This document shows positions 27,795-37,857 of a stretch of 64,000 nt of DNA, piece after piece. Origin of the DNA: Pseudoalteromonas xiamenensis (GTDB lineage Bacteria > Pseudomonadota > Gammaproteobacteria > Enterobacterales > Alteromonadaceae); the NCBI RefSeq assembly GCF_030994125.1, contig NZ_CP099917.1, positions 1,240,001 to 1,304,000 on the forward strand, in the 5' to 3' direction. The notes under the pieces are model-generated. The model saw only the letters and a list, made by a program, of their open reading frames with translations. It was not told the DNA's origin and made no database searches. The stretch's first letter is position 1, and every line of letters starts with the position of its first letter. Made by a program: the position numbers and the translations under genes.

Positions 27795-29747
27795 TTATTC
27801 GGTTTCAGCCAGCTTTGCAATTAATGAATGAAGGGCTAACTGCCCTTCATTTATTTTTGCGGTCAACTCATCTACCCACGCTGACAATACTTCAGCTGAC
27901 TCATTCGGCGAATCCAATTCCATCGTTTTTGCATGTAATTGAACTTGTAATAATCCTACAGAACCCGCAGCGCCTTTCATTTTGTGTGCTACCGAGCCAT
28001 ATTCCTCAATATCACCGTTTACAAGTGCGTCACGCAGCTCCTCGCAATATTTCGGATTCAGACGGCCGAACAGTTCTGTACTGCGTTGGAAAGCAGTTAC
28101 GCCCATTGACGCAACAAAATCACTAATCGTTTCAAGATCTAAGTGGCTGGCCTGTGCTTCATCAACTAGCTCATATACATGCAGTTCATCAGGATTTGCA
28201 CTCTTTTGCGCGTTGAGTCCAAATAATTCGCCAAGCATACGGTCTAGACGCGTCGTGTTTATTGGTTTAGCCAACGCACCTTGAATACTTATACCTTCCA
28301 GCTCTTGCTCTGCACTGCGAACGTTCGCGGTAAGCGCAACAATAGGTAAATCATCAAAACGACTGTCTTCGCGAATATGTCGAGCAACTTCATCTCCATT
28401 AATATCCGGAAGCTGCATATCTAACAAAATAAGATCTAAATCATCTTCGGTTTCCACCAAGCAAAGCGCGTCTTCACCTGTTTCCGCCCAAATGACCTCA
28501 TGGCCTCGTTGCTCGAGCAGATTTGTCGCAATTTCTGCATTGAGAGGAACGTCTTCAACCAATAGGATATTTAAACTTCTGCCAGCATAACTCTGAGCTT
28601 TAGGTGCAGTGGTCAGCTTAAGCGGCAATTTAACGTCAAAACGACTTCCTTCGCCTTGCACGCTAGAAACCGAGATAGTACCGTGCATTGCCTCCACTAA
28701 CGCTTTAGTCACGGCGAGTCCAATGCCCGAACCGATGGCATTCGCGCCCGTGGAATCTGGCGCTTTGTAATACATATCAAAAATTTTCTCGAGTTGGTCT
28801 TCTGGAATACCAACACCAGTGTCGATTACACTAATGTATAACCAAGGACCTTCTTCTAAATTTTCGCGGTGACACAATAATGAAACTCCACCTCGATGAG
28901 TGAACTTCACGGCGTTGTTAATTAAATTCCACAACACTTGGCGCAAACGAGTTGGGTCAAGTAGTGCATAGACATCCAAAATACCTTGGCGCTGAATATT
29001 AAACTCAAGGCCTTTTTGATCGGCAATAAGTCCCGCGAAGTTGACCACGTCATTAATAAAGTCAGAAACGTTTATGCTATCAGCAGCAATATCCAATTGT
29101 TCACGGTCTATTTTGTCTAAATCGATTATGTCGTTAAAAATATTGCCAAGCGTTTCTGCGCTCGAAAAGACCGTGTTACACCAACTTTTTTGTTGTTTAT
29201 TTAATTCAGTATCGAGCAACATGCGTGTTAGACCGACAATCCCATTGAGTGGCGTGCGTAATTCGTGGCTCAGGGTGGCAATAAATTTCCCTTTGTCTTT
29301 ATATGCCGTTTCTAACGCTAACTGTGCTTTTTTACGTTCAGTGATTTCTTTTCGTAATTCATCGATTGCACGGTGCTTTGCGTGAAGGGCTATTTTTCTT
29401 TCATCAATCTCGCTGTTCAAGCGATTGATGTTATCTTTAAGTGTCTGGTTTAAGAGTTTTTCTTGTTGTGTAGCTGACTCAATGTAGGCACGCGAAGAGT
29501 GTAATCCTTTCAGCGCTTGAATAGTCATCATAATCAACATGGGAGATGCAATTGCTGCAAAGAACACAACAGATAACACATCGAGAAGATTGATCTCGCC
29601 AAGCGCCACGTAGAGAAACATACAACCCGTAACTAACGCAACAAGCAGCACTATTGCGTAGCACGCCAGTCCAGCTTTTAAATCACCATGTTTTTCAAGA
29701 AGATTGGATACTAATCGCGTCCAAGGATCCATTGAGGAATCTATCAT
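27795..29747 (-). CDS. arcB: ArcB-type hybrid histidine kinase lacking the PAS domain
   Basis: 650 residues against 778 in E. coli. Two membrane helices (about 26-50 and 56-76) with almost no periplasmic loop and a coiled coil (90-150), as in ArcB. HisKA His161 in TLSHELRTPLNG, HATPase with DTGVGIP and GSGIGLAV, receiver Asp in LILLDMQLPDI, and Hpt His in AHKMKGAAGSVG. The roughly 130 residues between coil and HisKA that form the PAS domain in E. coli, with its redox cysteines, are missing, so quinone sensing must differ. It is convergent with and adjacent to arcA, which supports the pairing. A different hybrid kinase is the alternative. Confidence 0.82.
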   Translation of the reverse strand: MIDSSMDPWTRLVSNLLEKHGDLKAGLACYAIVLLVALVTGCMFLYVALGEINLLDVLSVVFFAAIASPMLIMMTIQALKGLHSSRAYIESATQQEKLLNQTLKDNINRLNSEIDERKIALHAKHRAIDELRKEITERKKAQLALETAYKDKGKFIATLSHELRTPLNGIVGLTRMLLDTELNKQQKSWCNTVFSSAETLGNIFNDIIDLDKIDREQLDIAADSINVSDFINDVVNFAGLIADQKGLEFNIQRQGILDVYALLDPTRLRQVLWNLINNAVKFTHRGGVSLLCHRENLEEGPWLYISVIDTGVGIPEDQLEKIFDMYYKAPDSTGANAIGSGIGLAVTKALVEAMHGTISVSSVQGEGSRFDVKLPLKLTTAPKAQSYAGRSLNILLVEDVPLNAEIATNLLEQRGHEVIWAETGEDALCLVETEDDLDLILLDMQLPDINGDEVARHIREDSRFDDLPIVALTANVRSAEQELEGISIQGALAKPINTTRLDRMLGELFGLNAQKSANPDELHVYELVDEAQASHLDLETISDFVASMGVTAFQRSTELFGRLNPKYCEELRDALVNGDIEEYGSVAHKMKGAAGSVGLLQVQLHAKTMELDSPNESAEVLSAWVDELTAKINEGQLALHSLIAKLAETE

Positions 29748-29929
29748 AATTACGTCTTACCACTCCGGTTTCTTCTATTATACTCATGCAGCCCAAAGAG
29801 GCGAGAAATGTATCTGAAAATGCACAAAACGTGAGTTAATCTCTCTCACGCCATCTCGATTATTTTCCACTTTCGCTCAAATTTCATGTAGTATGCGCGT
29901 TTTTTAAAGTTCTACGAATAGAGGAAACT

Positions 29930-30850
29930 ATGCCCGCTAGCATGCCAGACATTGCACACAGTGCTGAAGCGTTAGAAACCGGCCGTCTCGATTGGGTTGG
30001 TATGAGCAATATTGAGTTACCTATTCTGTTGGAGACCAAAGGGCTTGCACCTTGCTCGGTGTCTGCGAAAGCCGATGCTTTTGTGAGTTTAGATGATGAA
30101 CAAGCTAAAGGCATTCACATGTCTCGCCTTTTTTTAGCCTTGGATGAACTCTCTAACGAATCAACGCTATCTCCTCTATCAATAAAGACGCTGCTTGATC
30201 GCTTTATCACAACTCACGAAGGCTTAAGCCAAAGTGCAAAAGTGAGTTTCCGATTCGAGTTGTTATTGCGTCGGAAGTCACTTTTAAGTGGTAAACAAGG
30301 TTGGAAAGGTTACCCCGTAGAAGTAAACGCCTCGCTCGCTCAAGGCGTTACCAAGATTGAATTAAGTGTAGGTGTGACCTACTCATCGACCTGCCCATGT
30401 TCAGCCGCGCTTGCGCGTCAACTTATCCAACACGCATTCGATGCTCGATTCTCAGATACCAGCATTGACCGAGAAGAAGTTCGCCGCTGGTTAGGAACCA
30501 CTGAAGGCATTGTGGCGACACCACATTCTCAACGCTCAGTAGCAACGGTCAAAGTGGTTTTAGACAATACCAGTCAAGAATTTGACATCGTTGATCTCAT
30601 CGATTCAATTGAATCAACCCTAAAAACACCAGTCCAAGCAGCGGTGAAACGTGAAGATGAACAAGAGTTTGCTCGTTTAAATGGCCAAAACCTGATGTTT
30701 TGTGAAGATTCGGCAAGAAAATTGAAGGTTCTCCTTGATGCGAAGACATTTCAAGATTTCTATATTCGCGTAGATCATTTTGAATCACTACATGCACATG
30801 ATGCCGTCGCCATCGCAGTAAAAGGTATCTCGAACGGCTTTAAACCATAA
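29930..30850 (+). CDS. folE2: GTP cyclohydrolase I, type IB
   Basis: 306 residues. It catalyses the first step of folate (and queuosine) synthesis, GTP to dihydroneopterin triphosphate, in the metal-flexible FolE2 form. The active-site Cys is in [15 protein letters not shown]. Other blocks are [13 protein letters not shown] and [21 protein letters not shown] at 29930 has AGAGGAA upstream. FolE2 is often Zur-controlled; no clear Zur box is visible here. Confidence 0.93.
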   Translation: MPASMPDIAHSAEALETGRLDWVGMSNIELPILLETKGLAPCSVSAKADAFVSLDDEQAKGIHMSRLFLALDELSNESTLSPLSIKTLLDRFITTHEGLSQSAKVSFRFELLLRRKSLLSGKQGWKGYPVEVNASLAQGVTKIELSVGVTYSSTCPCSAALARQLIQHAFDARFSDTSIDREEVRRWLGTTEGIVATPHSQRSVATVKVVLDNTSQEFDIVDLIDSIESTLKTPVQAAVKREDEQEFARLNGQNLMFCEDSARKLKVLLDAKTFQDFYIRVDHFESLHAHDAVAIAVKGISNGFKP

Positions 30851-30862
30851 TCTTCAAATGAA

Positions 30863-30927
30863 ACACTCCACTTCGGCACAGGTTTTGCTTAATAAAATCA
30901 GTTGTCAAAATGTTGAAAGTGGAGTGT
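30863..30927 (+). promoter_or_regulatory. Inverted repeat covering the ribosome site of the DUF2726 gene
   Basis: ACACTCCACTT (30863-30873) and AAGTGGAGTGT (30917-30927) are perfectly complementary. The right arm includes the GGAG ribosome site of the next gene. It could fold to hide that site or end folE2 transcription, although no T tract follows. Confidence 0.4.
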
Positions 30928-30930
30928 CTT

Positions 30931-31524
30931 ATGGAACTTGCTTTATTAGCTATCCTTGCTTTAGTTATCATTGCCTCAGTTGTTGCTGCTAAATATAACG
31001 ACAATACAGGTAATCCATATCCATTTAGTCGTAAAGAAAGTGTATTTACTGCGGTTGAGTCTTCTTTTCTGCATTTAATTGAGCGGGCGATCGGTGACCG
31101 TTATAAGGTTGTGAGCCGTGTGAAGCTGGTTGACCTTATTGAGTGTAAACCGGGTCTTTCGCCAAAAGCCCGCCGCGCTGCAATTACCAAAGCTAAAAAC
31201 AAACAACTGGATTTTGTCCTCGTGGACAAAGATTCGTTAAACATCGTGGCTGCGGTTGACTTAGTCAACAATTCCAATAAATCTGGCCACAAGGCACAAA
31301 AAGATTGGTTTGTCACTGGCGCATTAGAAGCCGCTGGCATACCTCATATTCGTATGAAAGTGCGCGCTGGCTACAAACCAGCGGAAGTACGCGCTGCTAT
31401 TCTGTTCAAACTAGGTAAAAACGAGCGTCCGGAACCTCGTGAAATGCGTAATCGCACCTATAAACCAGCTGTATTATCCAGTTCGCAAGTTAAGGCAATG
31501 TCCACTCAGCTTGCTGAAATTTAA
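30931..31524 (+). CDS. DUF2726-domain protein with N-terminal membrane anchor
   Basis: 197 residues from ATG at 30931 (GGAGTG site). One membrane helix at about residues 2-20, then a DUF2726 domain: ESVFTAVESSFLHLIERAIG, VDLIECKPGLSPKARRAAI, LDFVLVDKDSLNIVAAVDL and WFVTGALEAAGIPHIRMKV. The fold resembles a PD-(D/E)xK nuclease-like core with D and E/D-x-V positions, but activity is unproven. It is membrane-tethered with the domain in the cytoplasm. Confidence 0.8.
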   Translation: MELALLAILALVIIASVVAAKYNDNTGNPYPFSRKESVFTAVESSFLHLIERAIGDRYKVVSRVKLVDLIECKPGLSPKARRAAITKAKNKQLDFVLVDKDSLNIVAAVDLVNNSNKSGHKAQKDWFVTGALEAAGIPHIRMKVRAGYKPAEVRAAILFKLGKNERPEPREMRNRTYKPAVLSSSQVKAMSTQLAEI

Positions 31525-31554
31525 AGAAAGAACGGTTTTCAACTTGTAAGCGTG

Positions 31555-31589
31555 ATGCGAGTTTGGTCAAAGGCTAAACTCGCATTTTC
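31555..31589 (+). terminator. Terminator after the DUF2726 gene
   Basis: ATGCGAGTTT (31555-31564) pairs with AAACTCGCAT (31576-31585), followed by TTTTC. Confidence 0.75.
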
Positions 31590-31637
31590 ATTTTGGTCAC
31601 GTATAATATTCGACATTATTGAAATAGGATATAAGAC

Positions 31638-32345
31638 ATGAAAGTAGGCATTATCGGCGCAATGGAGCCGGAAGTTGCAATATTGCGTGATACGATGCAA
31701 AACGTAAAAACCTTAACTAAAGGCGGCTTTACGTTTTACTCTGGCGACCTTGCAGGTCAACAAGTTACTTTAGTTCAATCTGGTATTGGTAAAGTAGCCT
31801 CAGCACTTGCGACGGCTTTGTTAATTGATAACTTTACGCCTGATTGCGTAATTAACACGGGTTCTGCCGGCGGTTTTGAGCCATCGTTGAATGTAGGTGA
31901 TGTCGTTATATCTGACGAGGTCCGCCATCACGACGTAGACGTAACTGCTTTTGGCTATGAAATTGGTCAAGTTCCACAGATGCCCGCCGGCTTTAAAGCG
32001 CACCCTGAGCTAATTAATGCAGCAAAAATCAGTGTCGCTGAAGTTGAGAACGTTCAAACAATGGTTGGTTTGATTTGTACAGGTGACACTTTTATGTGTG
32101 ACCCAGTGAAAATAGACAAAGCACGTCAAGATTTCCCATCAATGCTGGCCGTTGAAATGGAAGGAGCAGCTATTGCGCAAGTTTGTCACTCATTACAAAC
32201 CCCTTTCGTTGTGATCCGTTCACTTTCTGATATAGCTGGCAAAGAATCACCTCAGTCATTTGAAGAATATTTAGAAGTTGCGTCTAAGAATTCTTCTAAA
32301 ATGGTGGTTGCACTACTTGAGAAATTAACCTCGGTAACGCTATAA
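31638..32345 (+). CDS. mtnN: 5'-methylthioadenosine/S-adenosylhomocysteine nucleosidase
   Basis: 235 residues. It begins [20 protein letters not shown], and carries [41 protein letters not shown], the [12 protein letters not shown] substrate motif and the catalytic Asp in RSLSDIAG. It cleaves MTA, SAH and deoxyadenosine in methyl-cycle recycling and AI-2 precursor formation. Its stop abuts the GTG start of the next gene. Confidence 0.96.
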   Translation: MKVGIIGAMEPEVAILRDTMQNVKTLTKGGFTFYSGDLAGQQVTLVQSGIGKVASALATALLIDNFTPDCVINTGSAGGFEPSLNVGDVVISDEVRHHDVDVTAFGYEIGQVPQMPAGFKAHPELINAAKISVAEVENVQTMVGLICTGDTFMCDPVKIDKARQDFPSMLAVEMEGAAIAQVCHSLQTPFVVIRSLSDIAGKESPQSFEEYLEVASKNSSKMVVALLEKLTSVTL

Positions 32346-33311
32346 GTGATACTCTCTGTACTGCAAGCCCATGAGGGCTTGCTTGTTTTCCTCGGTGCAG
32401 TTGCGCTTTCCCAACTCCTTCCTCTTAACAGTTGGTATCACCCTAATTCATTTTTAAGCCATCTATTTAAAACCATTGCCAAACGCGTTTATAAAAAATC
32501 ACATCCTGGTCATCAATTGATGATTTCAGGTACTCTCGCTTTTGTGTTACCTGTAGCGGTCATTTTGGCGTTGATATTTGGTATTAAAGCATTCGCACTA
32601 TTCCCAAATTGGATAGATGGTTTGTTACTGTATTTGTGCTTGGAAACAAGTACTGGGCTCAGAAAAGTCGACAAAATCGCTCGTTTTTTGGAACTCAACC
32701 AGAAGGCAACAGCGAAACAAATGACGTCTCAACTTGTCGCCCGAGATACCGCTTCCCTGTCTGAAATGGGGATTGTCAAAGCGTGCGTGGAATCGATTAG
32801 CCTAAATCACATTCGCCAATTTTGGCTGGTCATTTTGTTTTACGTTATTGCAGGGCCTTGGCTTATGGTGATATATAAACTTCTACTGCTGATTAACCAT
32901 GCTTGGCGCACTTTCATATTACCAAACAGCTATTTCCTAAAACCGCTAAATAAAACGCTTTTTATTTTAGAATATCCTTTAATTCGGGGTTTAATCGCGC
33001 TGTTGTCTATTTTCCAGAATTACAAAAAAACCTGGCACTACATACATCATTATGGAAGGCACGCTTATCAGTCTAATAGTGGCTGGATACTGTCACTCTT
33101 TGCCGCAAGTTTGAATATTCAAATTGGCGGCCCTGCACATTACCTTGGTGAGAAGCTACAAAAAACGCGCATCGGGCTAGAGCGTCCTCCCGTACCTGAC
33201 GACCTAAAAGTCGCGACCGCGCTTATTCGGCAACTTCAATGGTTTGGCGTACTGTTCATCGCCCTAATTTGGGTGTTGTTCACATTTGCGCTCAGTTTCA
33301 AATTTAAATAA
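32346..33311 (+). CDS. CobD/CbiB-like membrane protein
   Basis: 321 residues starting with GTG directly after the mtnN stop, so co-transcribed. Hydrophobic segments lie at about 10-25, 58-90, 155-180 and 295-315. It shares CobD/CbiB features: an early PLNSWYHP-like segment, LETSTGLRKVDKIARFLE, VARDTASLSEMGIVKACVES and the late GSNSGWILSLFAASLNIQIG-like block (here QSNSGWILSLFAASLNIQ). CobD/CbiB attaches the aminopropanol arm to cobyric acid, but no other cobalamin genes are here. This is the divergent mtnN-linked member of the family, possibly with another role. Confidence 0.75.
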   Translation: MILSVLQAHEGLLVFLGAVALSQLLPLNSWYHPNSFLSHLFKTIAKRVYKKSHPGHQLMISGTLAFVLPVAVILALIFGIKAFALFPNWIDGLLLYLCLETSTGLRKVDKIARFLELNQKATAKQMTSQLVARDTASLSEMGIVKACVESISLNHIRQFWLVILFYVIAGPWLMVIYKLLLLINHAWRTFILPNSYFLKPLNKTLFILEYPLIRGLIALLSIFQNYKKTWHYIHHYGRHAYQSNSGWILSLFAASLNIQIGGPAHYLGEKLQKTRIGLERPPVPDDLKVATALIRQLQWFGVLFIALIWVLFTFALSFKFK

Positions 33312-33394
33312 GTCGTTTTTTTGTATGAGCTCGAATCATTGATTATTCGGTTTGAACCTCAATGATCATCCTTAATCGGCTGTACGCAAAATAA

Positions 33395-33420
33395 AAAAGC
33401 CAGCGAATGCTGGCTTTCTT
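33395..33420. terminator. Terminator between the cobD-like gene and tyrS
   Basis: AAAAAGCCAGC-GAAT-GCTGGCTTTCTT: a nine- to ten-base stem between convergent genes, usable on both strands. Confidence 0.8.
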
Positions 33421-33435
33421 GTATCATCCGGGCAA

Positions 33436-34638
33436 TTAAGCCACGGTCACGTTTGCAAACTTTCGTTTACCGACTTGGTAAATTGCCGTTGTGCCTTTTG
33501 CGACCATCATCTTAGCATCAGTGATTTTATCTTCGCCATTTAGCTTCACTGCGCCTTGTTTAATCATACGCATCGCTTCTGATGTGCTGCCTACAAGCCC
33601 AGCTTCTTTTAGCAGAACAGAAATTACCATTTCAGGCTCTTCGCTCGTTACTGTTACATCCGGAATGTCATCTGGTAATGCATTTTTAGAGAAGCGTTGA
33701 ATGAAGTCCTCGTGAGCCGCTGTCGCGTCAGCTTCACTATGGAAACGTGCAATCATTTCTTTCGCGAAATCAATTTTGATGTCACGTGGGTTTTTGCCGT
33801 TTGTCACTTCTTCTTTCAGTGCTGCAATTTGCTCTAAACTCAACGCACTCAGTAGCTCGTAGTAACGCCACATCAAATCATCAGAAATAGACATGATTTT
33901 GCCAAACATTTCTGTTGGCGCGTCAGTAATACCGATGTAGTTGCCAAGTGACTTTGACATTTTTTGTACGCCATCAGTCCCTTCAAGCAACGGCATCATC
34001 AATACTGTTTGAGGAGTTTGACCTTCTTCTTTTTGAAGTTCACGACCCATTAATAGGTTGAAACGTTGGTCAGTACCACCTAATTCAACATCGGCTTCAA
34101 GCGCGACGGAGTCCCAACCTTGAACAAGTGGGTAAAGGAATTCGTGAATCGCAATTGATTGTCCATTCGTGTAACGCTTTTTAAAATCATCACGTTCAAG
34201 CATGCGCGCAACGGTTTGGCGTGCCGCTAGTTTGATCATGCCCGCTGCACCTAATTTTTCCATCCATTCAGAATTGAATGCAACGGTCGTCTTGGCTGGG
34301 TCTAGAATTTTAAATACCTGTTCTTTATATGTTTCAGCGTTTGCTAACACATCTTCACGGGTAAGAGGTTTACGCGTGACATTTTTTCCCGTCGGGTCAC
34401 CAATCATTCCTGTGAAATCACCAATTAGGAAAATAACTTCATGGCCTAAGTCTTGGAAGGTCTTCATTTTATTGATAAGTACAGTATGACCTAAATGCAA
34501 ATCTGGTGCTGTTGGATCAAAACCGGCCTTAATGCGCAGTTTTTTACCAGATTTTAATTTATCTTTTAACTCGTCTTCCAATAAGATCTCTTCCGCACCG
34601 CGTTGAATCTCTGCGAACGCGGTTTCTAAGTCCACCAT
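33436..34638 (-). CDS. tyrS: Tyrosyl-tRNA synthetase
   Basis: 400 residues. Class I signatures: [11 protein letters not shown] (HIGH) and [11 protein letters not shown] (KMSKS), plus [12 protein letters not shown] at the N-terminus. The C-terminal S4-like RNA-binding domain is present ([15 protein letters not shown]). It charges tRNA-Tyr. It is divergent from the M23 peptidase gene with a 148-base gap. Confidence 0.96.
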   Translation of the reverse strand: MVDLETAFAEIQRGAEEILLEDELKDKLKSGKKLRIKAGFDPTAPDLHLGHTVLINKMKTFQDLGHEVIFLIGDFTGMIGDPTGKNVTRKPLTREDVLANAETYKEQVFKILDPAKTTVAFNSEWMEKLGAAGMIKLAARQTVARMLERDDFKKRYTNGQSIAIHEFLYPLVQGWDSVALEADVELGGTDQRFNLLMGRELQKEEGQTPQTVLMMPLLEGTDGVQKMSKSLGNYIGITDAPTEMFGKIMSISDDLMWRYYELLSALSLEQIAALKEEVTNGKNPRDIKIDFAKEMIARFHSEADATAAHEDFIQRFSKNALPDDIPDVTVTSEEPEMVISVLLKEAGLVGSTSEAMRMIKQGAVKLNGEDKITDAKMMVAKGTTAIYQVGKRKFANVTVA

Positions 34639-34786
34639 CTCTCACTCCAAGTTTGTATTCGGCTTTTGCCCGATTCTAGCCTATATTCGCGCGAGTTTAA
34701 ATCAACAAAATACTGGTATTAGTGCTTTATAACGTATATCCTGCAATATTAGATACGAAATTTCTTGACAGCAGAAAAGGCGCATT

Positions 34787-36115
34787 ATGGTTCACGTTGT
34801 TCATAAGCTCCCTAAAAAACACAAAGTGCTTATTTTGGGTATTCTCGCTGGCATTGTTGGCATTGCACTTATCCCATCAGAAAAAGCAACCGCGTCGAAA
34901 GACAACGATGCTTCAGCACTTGAAATTGGCAAACGCTACGAACTCCCAATTACCGTAACTGAGCCTAACATCGCAACAGAAGTAACTCTTGAATCTGACG
35001 AAGAACAAATAAAAGAACCAGCTCAAGAGTTAAGTTTCAATGATTTCACGGTGAAAGCAGGCGATAGTCTCGCTGTGCTATTTAAAAAGGCGGGATTATC
35101 CGCACAAACCCTACATAGCATCGTCAATCTTGATAAAACGTCCGAGCAACTGACTAAAATTCACCCAGGTGAAACGATAAGCTTCGCAAAAGATGATAAT
35201 GGTGAATTGTTGCAGCTTAAGTACGTGCTTTCAAAAACCGAAACACTACTTGTTACTCGAGATACGGCTGGTCAATTTCACTCACATGTCGATACCAAAG
35301 AAGTCGACACGGTTTCACAATCTGTGAGTGGGGAAATCAAATCAAGCTTTTGGACTGCGGGTATTTCGGCCGGACTGAGCGAACGTCAAATCATGAATTT
35401 TGCCGACATTTTTGGGTGGGACGTCGACTTTGCAAACGATATCCGTGAAGGCGACCAATTTTCTTTACTCTATGAAACGCATTATGTTGATGGGGAATTT
35501 GTCGGTACAGGCGACATTCTTGCGGCTGAATTTATTAACCAAGGTGAACGCTTTGCTGCCGTAAAACATCATGATGGTAATTTCTACACACCTGAAGGTC
35601 GGAGCATGCGCAAAACCTTCTTGCGTGCACCCGTTAATTTTAAATACATCAGTTCTAGTTTTAATCCACGTCGTTTACACCCAGTAACAGGAAAAGTAAG
35701 CGCACATCGAGGCATTGATTATGCTGCACCAGTAGGCACCCCTGTTGTTGCATCTGGTGATGGTAAAGTCATTAAATCCGGCAGAAATAATTTAAACGGC
35801 AACTATGTATTTATTGAACATGGTTCGCAATATGTGACGAAATACCTTCATTTGAATAAACGTACCGTGAAGACCAATGACAAAGTCAGACAGGGTCAAA
35901 AAATTGGTACTGTTGGCGCGACTGGCCGAGTAACAGGCGCTCATCTGCATTATGAGTTTTTAGTAAATGGCCAACATAAAAATCCTAAAACCGTGAAACT
36001 GCCTAAATCAGAGTCATTACCAAAATCTGAATTAGCGACGTTTACACCGTTAGCAAACGAACGACTAGCTATGCTAGAACGCAATCGTTCACTTCAATTG
36101 GCTTTAAACAACTAA
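34787..36115 (+). CDS. M23-family peptidoglycan endopeptidase with OapA/LysM-like domain
   Basis: 442 residues. N-terminal membrane anchor at about 14-32 (VLILGILAGIVGIALIPS). An OapA/LysM-type domain lies at about 78-125 (FTVKAGDSLAVLFKKAGLS). The M23 zinc endopeptidase domain lies at about 285-390 with HRGIDYAAPVGTPVVASGDG and the HLHYEF motif, so the Zn ligands are intact. It cleaves cross-links in the periplasm during wall growth, like MepM. AAGGCG precedes the ATG. In related marine genomes it sits between tyrS and anmK, but anmK is not here. Confidence 0.92.
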   Translation: MVHVVHKLPKKHKVLILGILAGIVGIALIPSEKATASKDNDASALEIGKRYELPITVTEPNIATEVTLESDEEQIKEPAQELSFNDFTVKAGDSLAVLFKKAGLSAQTLHSIVNLDKTSEQLTKIHPGETISFAKDDNGELLQLKYVLSKTETLLVTRDTAGQFHSHVDTKEVDTVSQSVSGEIKSSFWTAGISAGLSERQIMNFADIFGWDVDFANDIREGDQFSLLYETHYVDGEFVGTGDILAAEFINQGERFAAVKHHDGNFYTPEGRSMRKTFLRAPVNFKYISSSFNPRRLHPVTGKVSAHRGIDYAAPVGTPVVASGDGKVIKSGRNNLNGNYVFIEHGSQYVTKYLHLNKRTVKTNDKVRQGQKIGTVGATGRVTGAHLHYEFLVNGQHKNPKTVKLPKSESLPKSELATFTPLANERLAMLERNRSLQLALNN

Positions 36116-36143
36116 TAAAAAGGCGCTCAAGCGCCTTTTTATT
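36115..36143. terminator. Terminator after the M23 peptidase
   Basis: AAAAAGGCGC-TCAA-GCGCCTTTTT: a ten-base stem with a T tract. Also usable by the convergent small membrane genes. Confidence 0.85.
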
Positions 36144-36322
36144 TAGCCATGAATCCAGACATAAAGCATTTTTACGACGAGTGTTAAGAAGACCAAAGGA
36201 AGGATCCACTTTGCTAGTTTCGGATAACTAGGACTCGGTTTACCACCCGTTGCCTTCTCAATTAAGGGGACTAACAAAGCCAGCAAGACAAAAACGGCGA
36301 CAATAATCAGTATTGCTTTCAT
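36143..36322 (-). CDS. 59-residue membrane protein
   Basis: A small gene with two hydrophobic helices: about 2-21 (AILIIVAVFVLLALLVP) and 40-57 (WILPLVFLTLVVKMLYVW), joined by a basic, Pro/Ser-rich loop. ATG at 36322 follows the stop of the 25-residue gene by ten bases, so the two form a tandem pair. The stop lies at the edge of the terminator shared with the M23 gene. No family is recognised. Confidence 0.65.
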   Translation of the reverse strand: MKAILIIVAVFVLLALLVPLIEKATGGKPSPSYPKLAKWILPLVFLTLVVKMLYVWIHG

Positions 36323-36332
36323 CGTGCGAAAA

Positions 36333-36410
36333 TTAGCCTGCTTTCTTAATTAAATAAATAATTGATGCCATTGCAGCTACGATTGCTCCAGCAATTAACA
36401 GAACGTACAT
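36333..36410 (-). CDS. 25-residue single-helix membrane peptide
   Basis: A very short gene: ATG at 36410 with an AAAGGAAAG ribosome site at good spacing, and TAA at 36333. The sequence MYVLLIAGAIVAAMASIIYL then IKKAG is one membrane helix with a positive C-terminus. It lies just upstream of the 59-residue gene in the same direction. It is similar in style to small accessory subunits of respiratory or transport complexes, but no match is claimed. Confidence 0.55.
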   Translation of the reverse strand: MYVLLIAGAIVAAMASIIYLIKKAG

Positions 36411-36660
36411 AAGGCTTTCCTTTTGTCATTGAACTTATTACCTACCTCTAGACTAAACCTAAATCACGCTTTAAACCAAATCAAAGATGTAACGAAATTA
36501 TATCTCGCCGTAGAGGCCAATAAAGTGAGATCTTCCCATTTAAACAGCACCGATTAACGCGAAGGGACTGAAATCCACTGGATACATTGCTGTTTAGAGA
36601 GAACTTGAGCACATTGATGAGTCTGATACATCAACCATAAAGTGATTAACACTGACAGAT
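36411..36660. other. Intergenic region between small membrane genes and the oad operon
   Basis: No gene was recognised. A possible stem pairs AAACAGCA (36542-36549) with TGCTGTTT (36590-36597). The promoter of the small membrane genes should lie at the left end. Confidence 0.4.
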
Positions 36661-36684
36661 AAAAAAAGCGCAGCTATGCTGCGC
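36661..36684 (-). terminator. Terminator of the oad operon
   Basis: On the minus strand GCGCAGC-ATA-GCTGCGC followed by seven Ts: a strong terminator about 35 bases after oadB. Confidence 0.85.
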
Positions 36685-36717
36685 TGTCATATACTGACCA
36701 AGTCGATTGGAAAACCA

Positions 36718-37848
36718 TCAGCCAACTAAGGCAAGTAAAATCCCCGCCGCAACTGCACTGCCAAGTACACCAGCCACATTAGGCCCCATTGCATGCATCA
36801 GTAAGAAGTTGTGCGGGTTGCTTGCTAAACCTACTTTGTTAACAACGCGCGCTGCCATCGGCACAGCAGAGACCCCTGCAGCGCCGATTAAGGGGTTTAT
36901 TGGATCGCTTGAGAAACGATTCATCATTTTTGCCATATAAACTCCAGACGCTGTTCCTATGGCAAAAGCAATTGCTCCAAGCGCCAATATGCCGAGAGTT
37001 TCTAATTGCAGGAACTTATCTGCCGCCAACTTTGAACCAACCGCAAGTCCCAAAAAGATGGTGGTAATATTGATCAACTCATTTTGTGCTGTATTACTCA
37101 AACGTTCTACCACACCCGATTCACGCATCAAATTACCTAAACAGAACATACCCACTAAGGGTGCCGCAGAAGGGAGAAAGAGCGCAGTCATCGCCAACAC
37201 CACTAAAGGGAAAATGATTTTCTCTTTCTTTGAAACGTAACGCAGCTGCGGCATTTCAATTTGACGTTCTTGTTCTGTAGTTAAAGCTTTCATGATTGGC
37301 GGTTGAATAATCGGTACCAAAGCCATGTAGGAATACGCGGCTACCGCTATTGCACCAAGTAGCTCTGGCGCTAATCGAGAAGCAAGGAAAATCGCAGTCG
37401 GGCCATCAGCACCACCAATTATGGCAATTGCCGAGGCGTCTTTGAGTGTAAATTCAAATCCCGGCACTAAATTCAGTAAGATTGCGCCAAATAAGGTCGC
37501 AAAGATACCAAACTGCGCAGCTGCGCCTAATAGGAGCATTTTCGGATTTGCGATAAGTGCACTAAAGTCGGTCAATGCACCAACTCCCATAAAAATAAGC
37601 AGAGGAAACACTCCACTATCAATACCAATGTAGTATACGTAGTAGAGTAACCCACCTGGCTCCGCAAGCCCTGCTACTGGGATGTTTGTTAAAATGGCAC
37701 CGAAACCAATGGGTACTAACAACAACGGCTCAAACCCTTTGGCAATTGCCAAATATAGTAACAAACCACCCACTGCCATCATGATAAGTGCAGACACAGT
37801 AAAGTTGGCAAGACCCGTTGCTTGCCATAAATTTAACAACCCTTCCAT
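36718..37848 (-). CDS. oadB: Oxaloacetate decarboxylase, sodium-pump beta subunit
   Basis: 376 residues, all membrane. It decarboxylates carboxybiotin and exports Na+. Conserved blocks are [20 protein letters not shown], the ion-site [12 protein letters not shown], and the late [14 protein letters not shown] and [26 protein letters not shown] is five bases before the ATG, and the gene starts nine bases after oadA. It is shorter than the enterobacterial 433-residue form but complete in its motifs. Confidence 0.95.
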   Translation of the reverse strand: MEGLLNLWQATGLANFTVSALIMMAVGGLLLYLAIAKGFEPLLLVPIGFGAILTNIPVAGLAEPGGLLYYVYYIGIDSGVFPLLIFMGVGALTDFSALIANPKMLLLGAAAQFGIFATLFGAILLNLVPGFEFTLKDASAIAIIGGADGPTAIFLASRLAPELLGAIAVAAYSYMALVPIIQPPIMKALTTEQERQIEMPQLRYVSKKEKIIFPLVVLAMTALFLPSAAPLVGMFCLGNLMRESGVVERLSNTAQNELINITTIFLGLAVGSKLAADKFLQLETLGILALGAIAFAIGTASGVYMAKMMNRFSSDPINPLIGAAGVSAVPMAARVVNKVGLASNPHNFLLMHAMGPNVAGVLGSAVAAGILLALVG

Positions 37849-37857
37849 GACGTCTCC

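Noticed and set aside
34722..34958. 78-codon frame ahead of the M23 peptidase
   Set aside because: Overlaps the peptidase start in another frame; the peptidase has the good ribosome site and family match.
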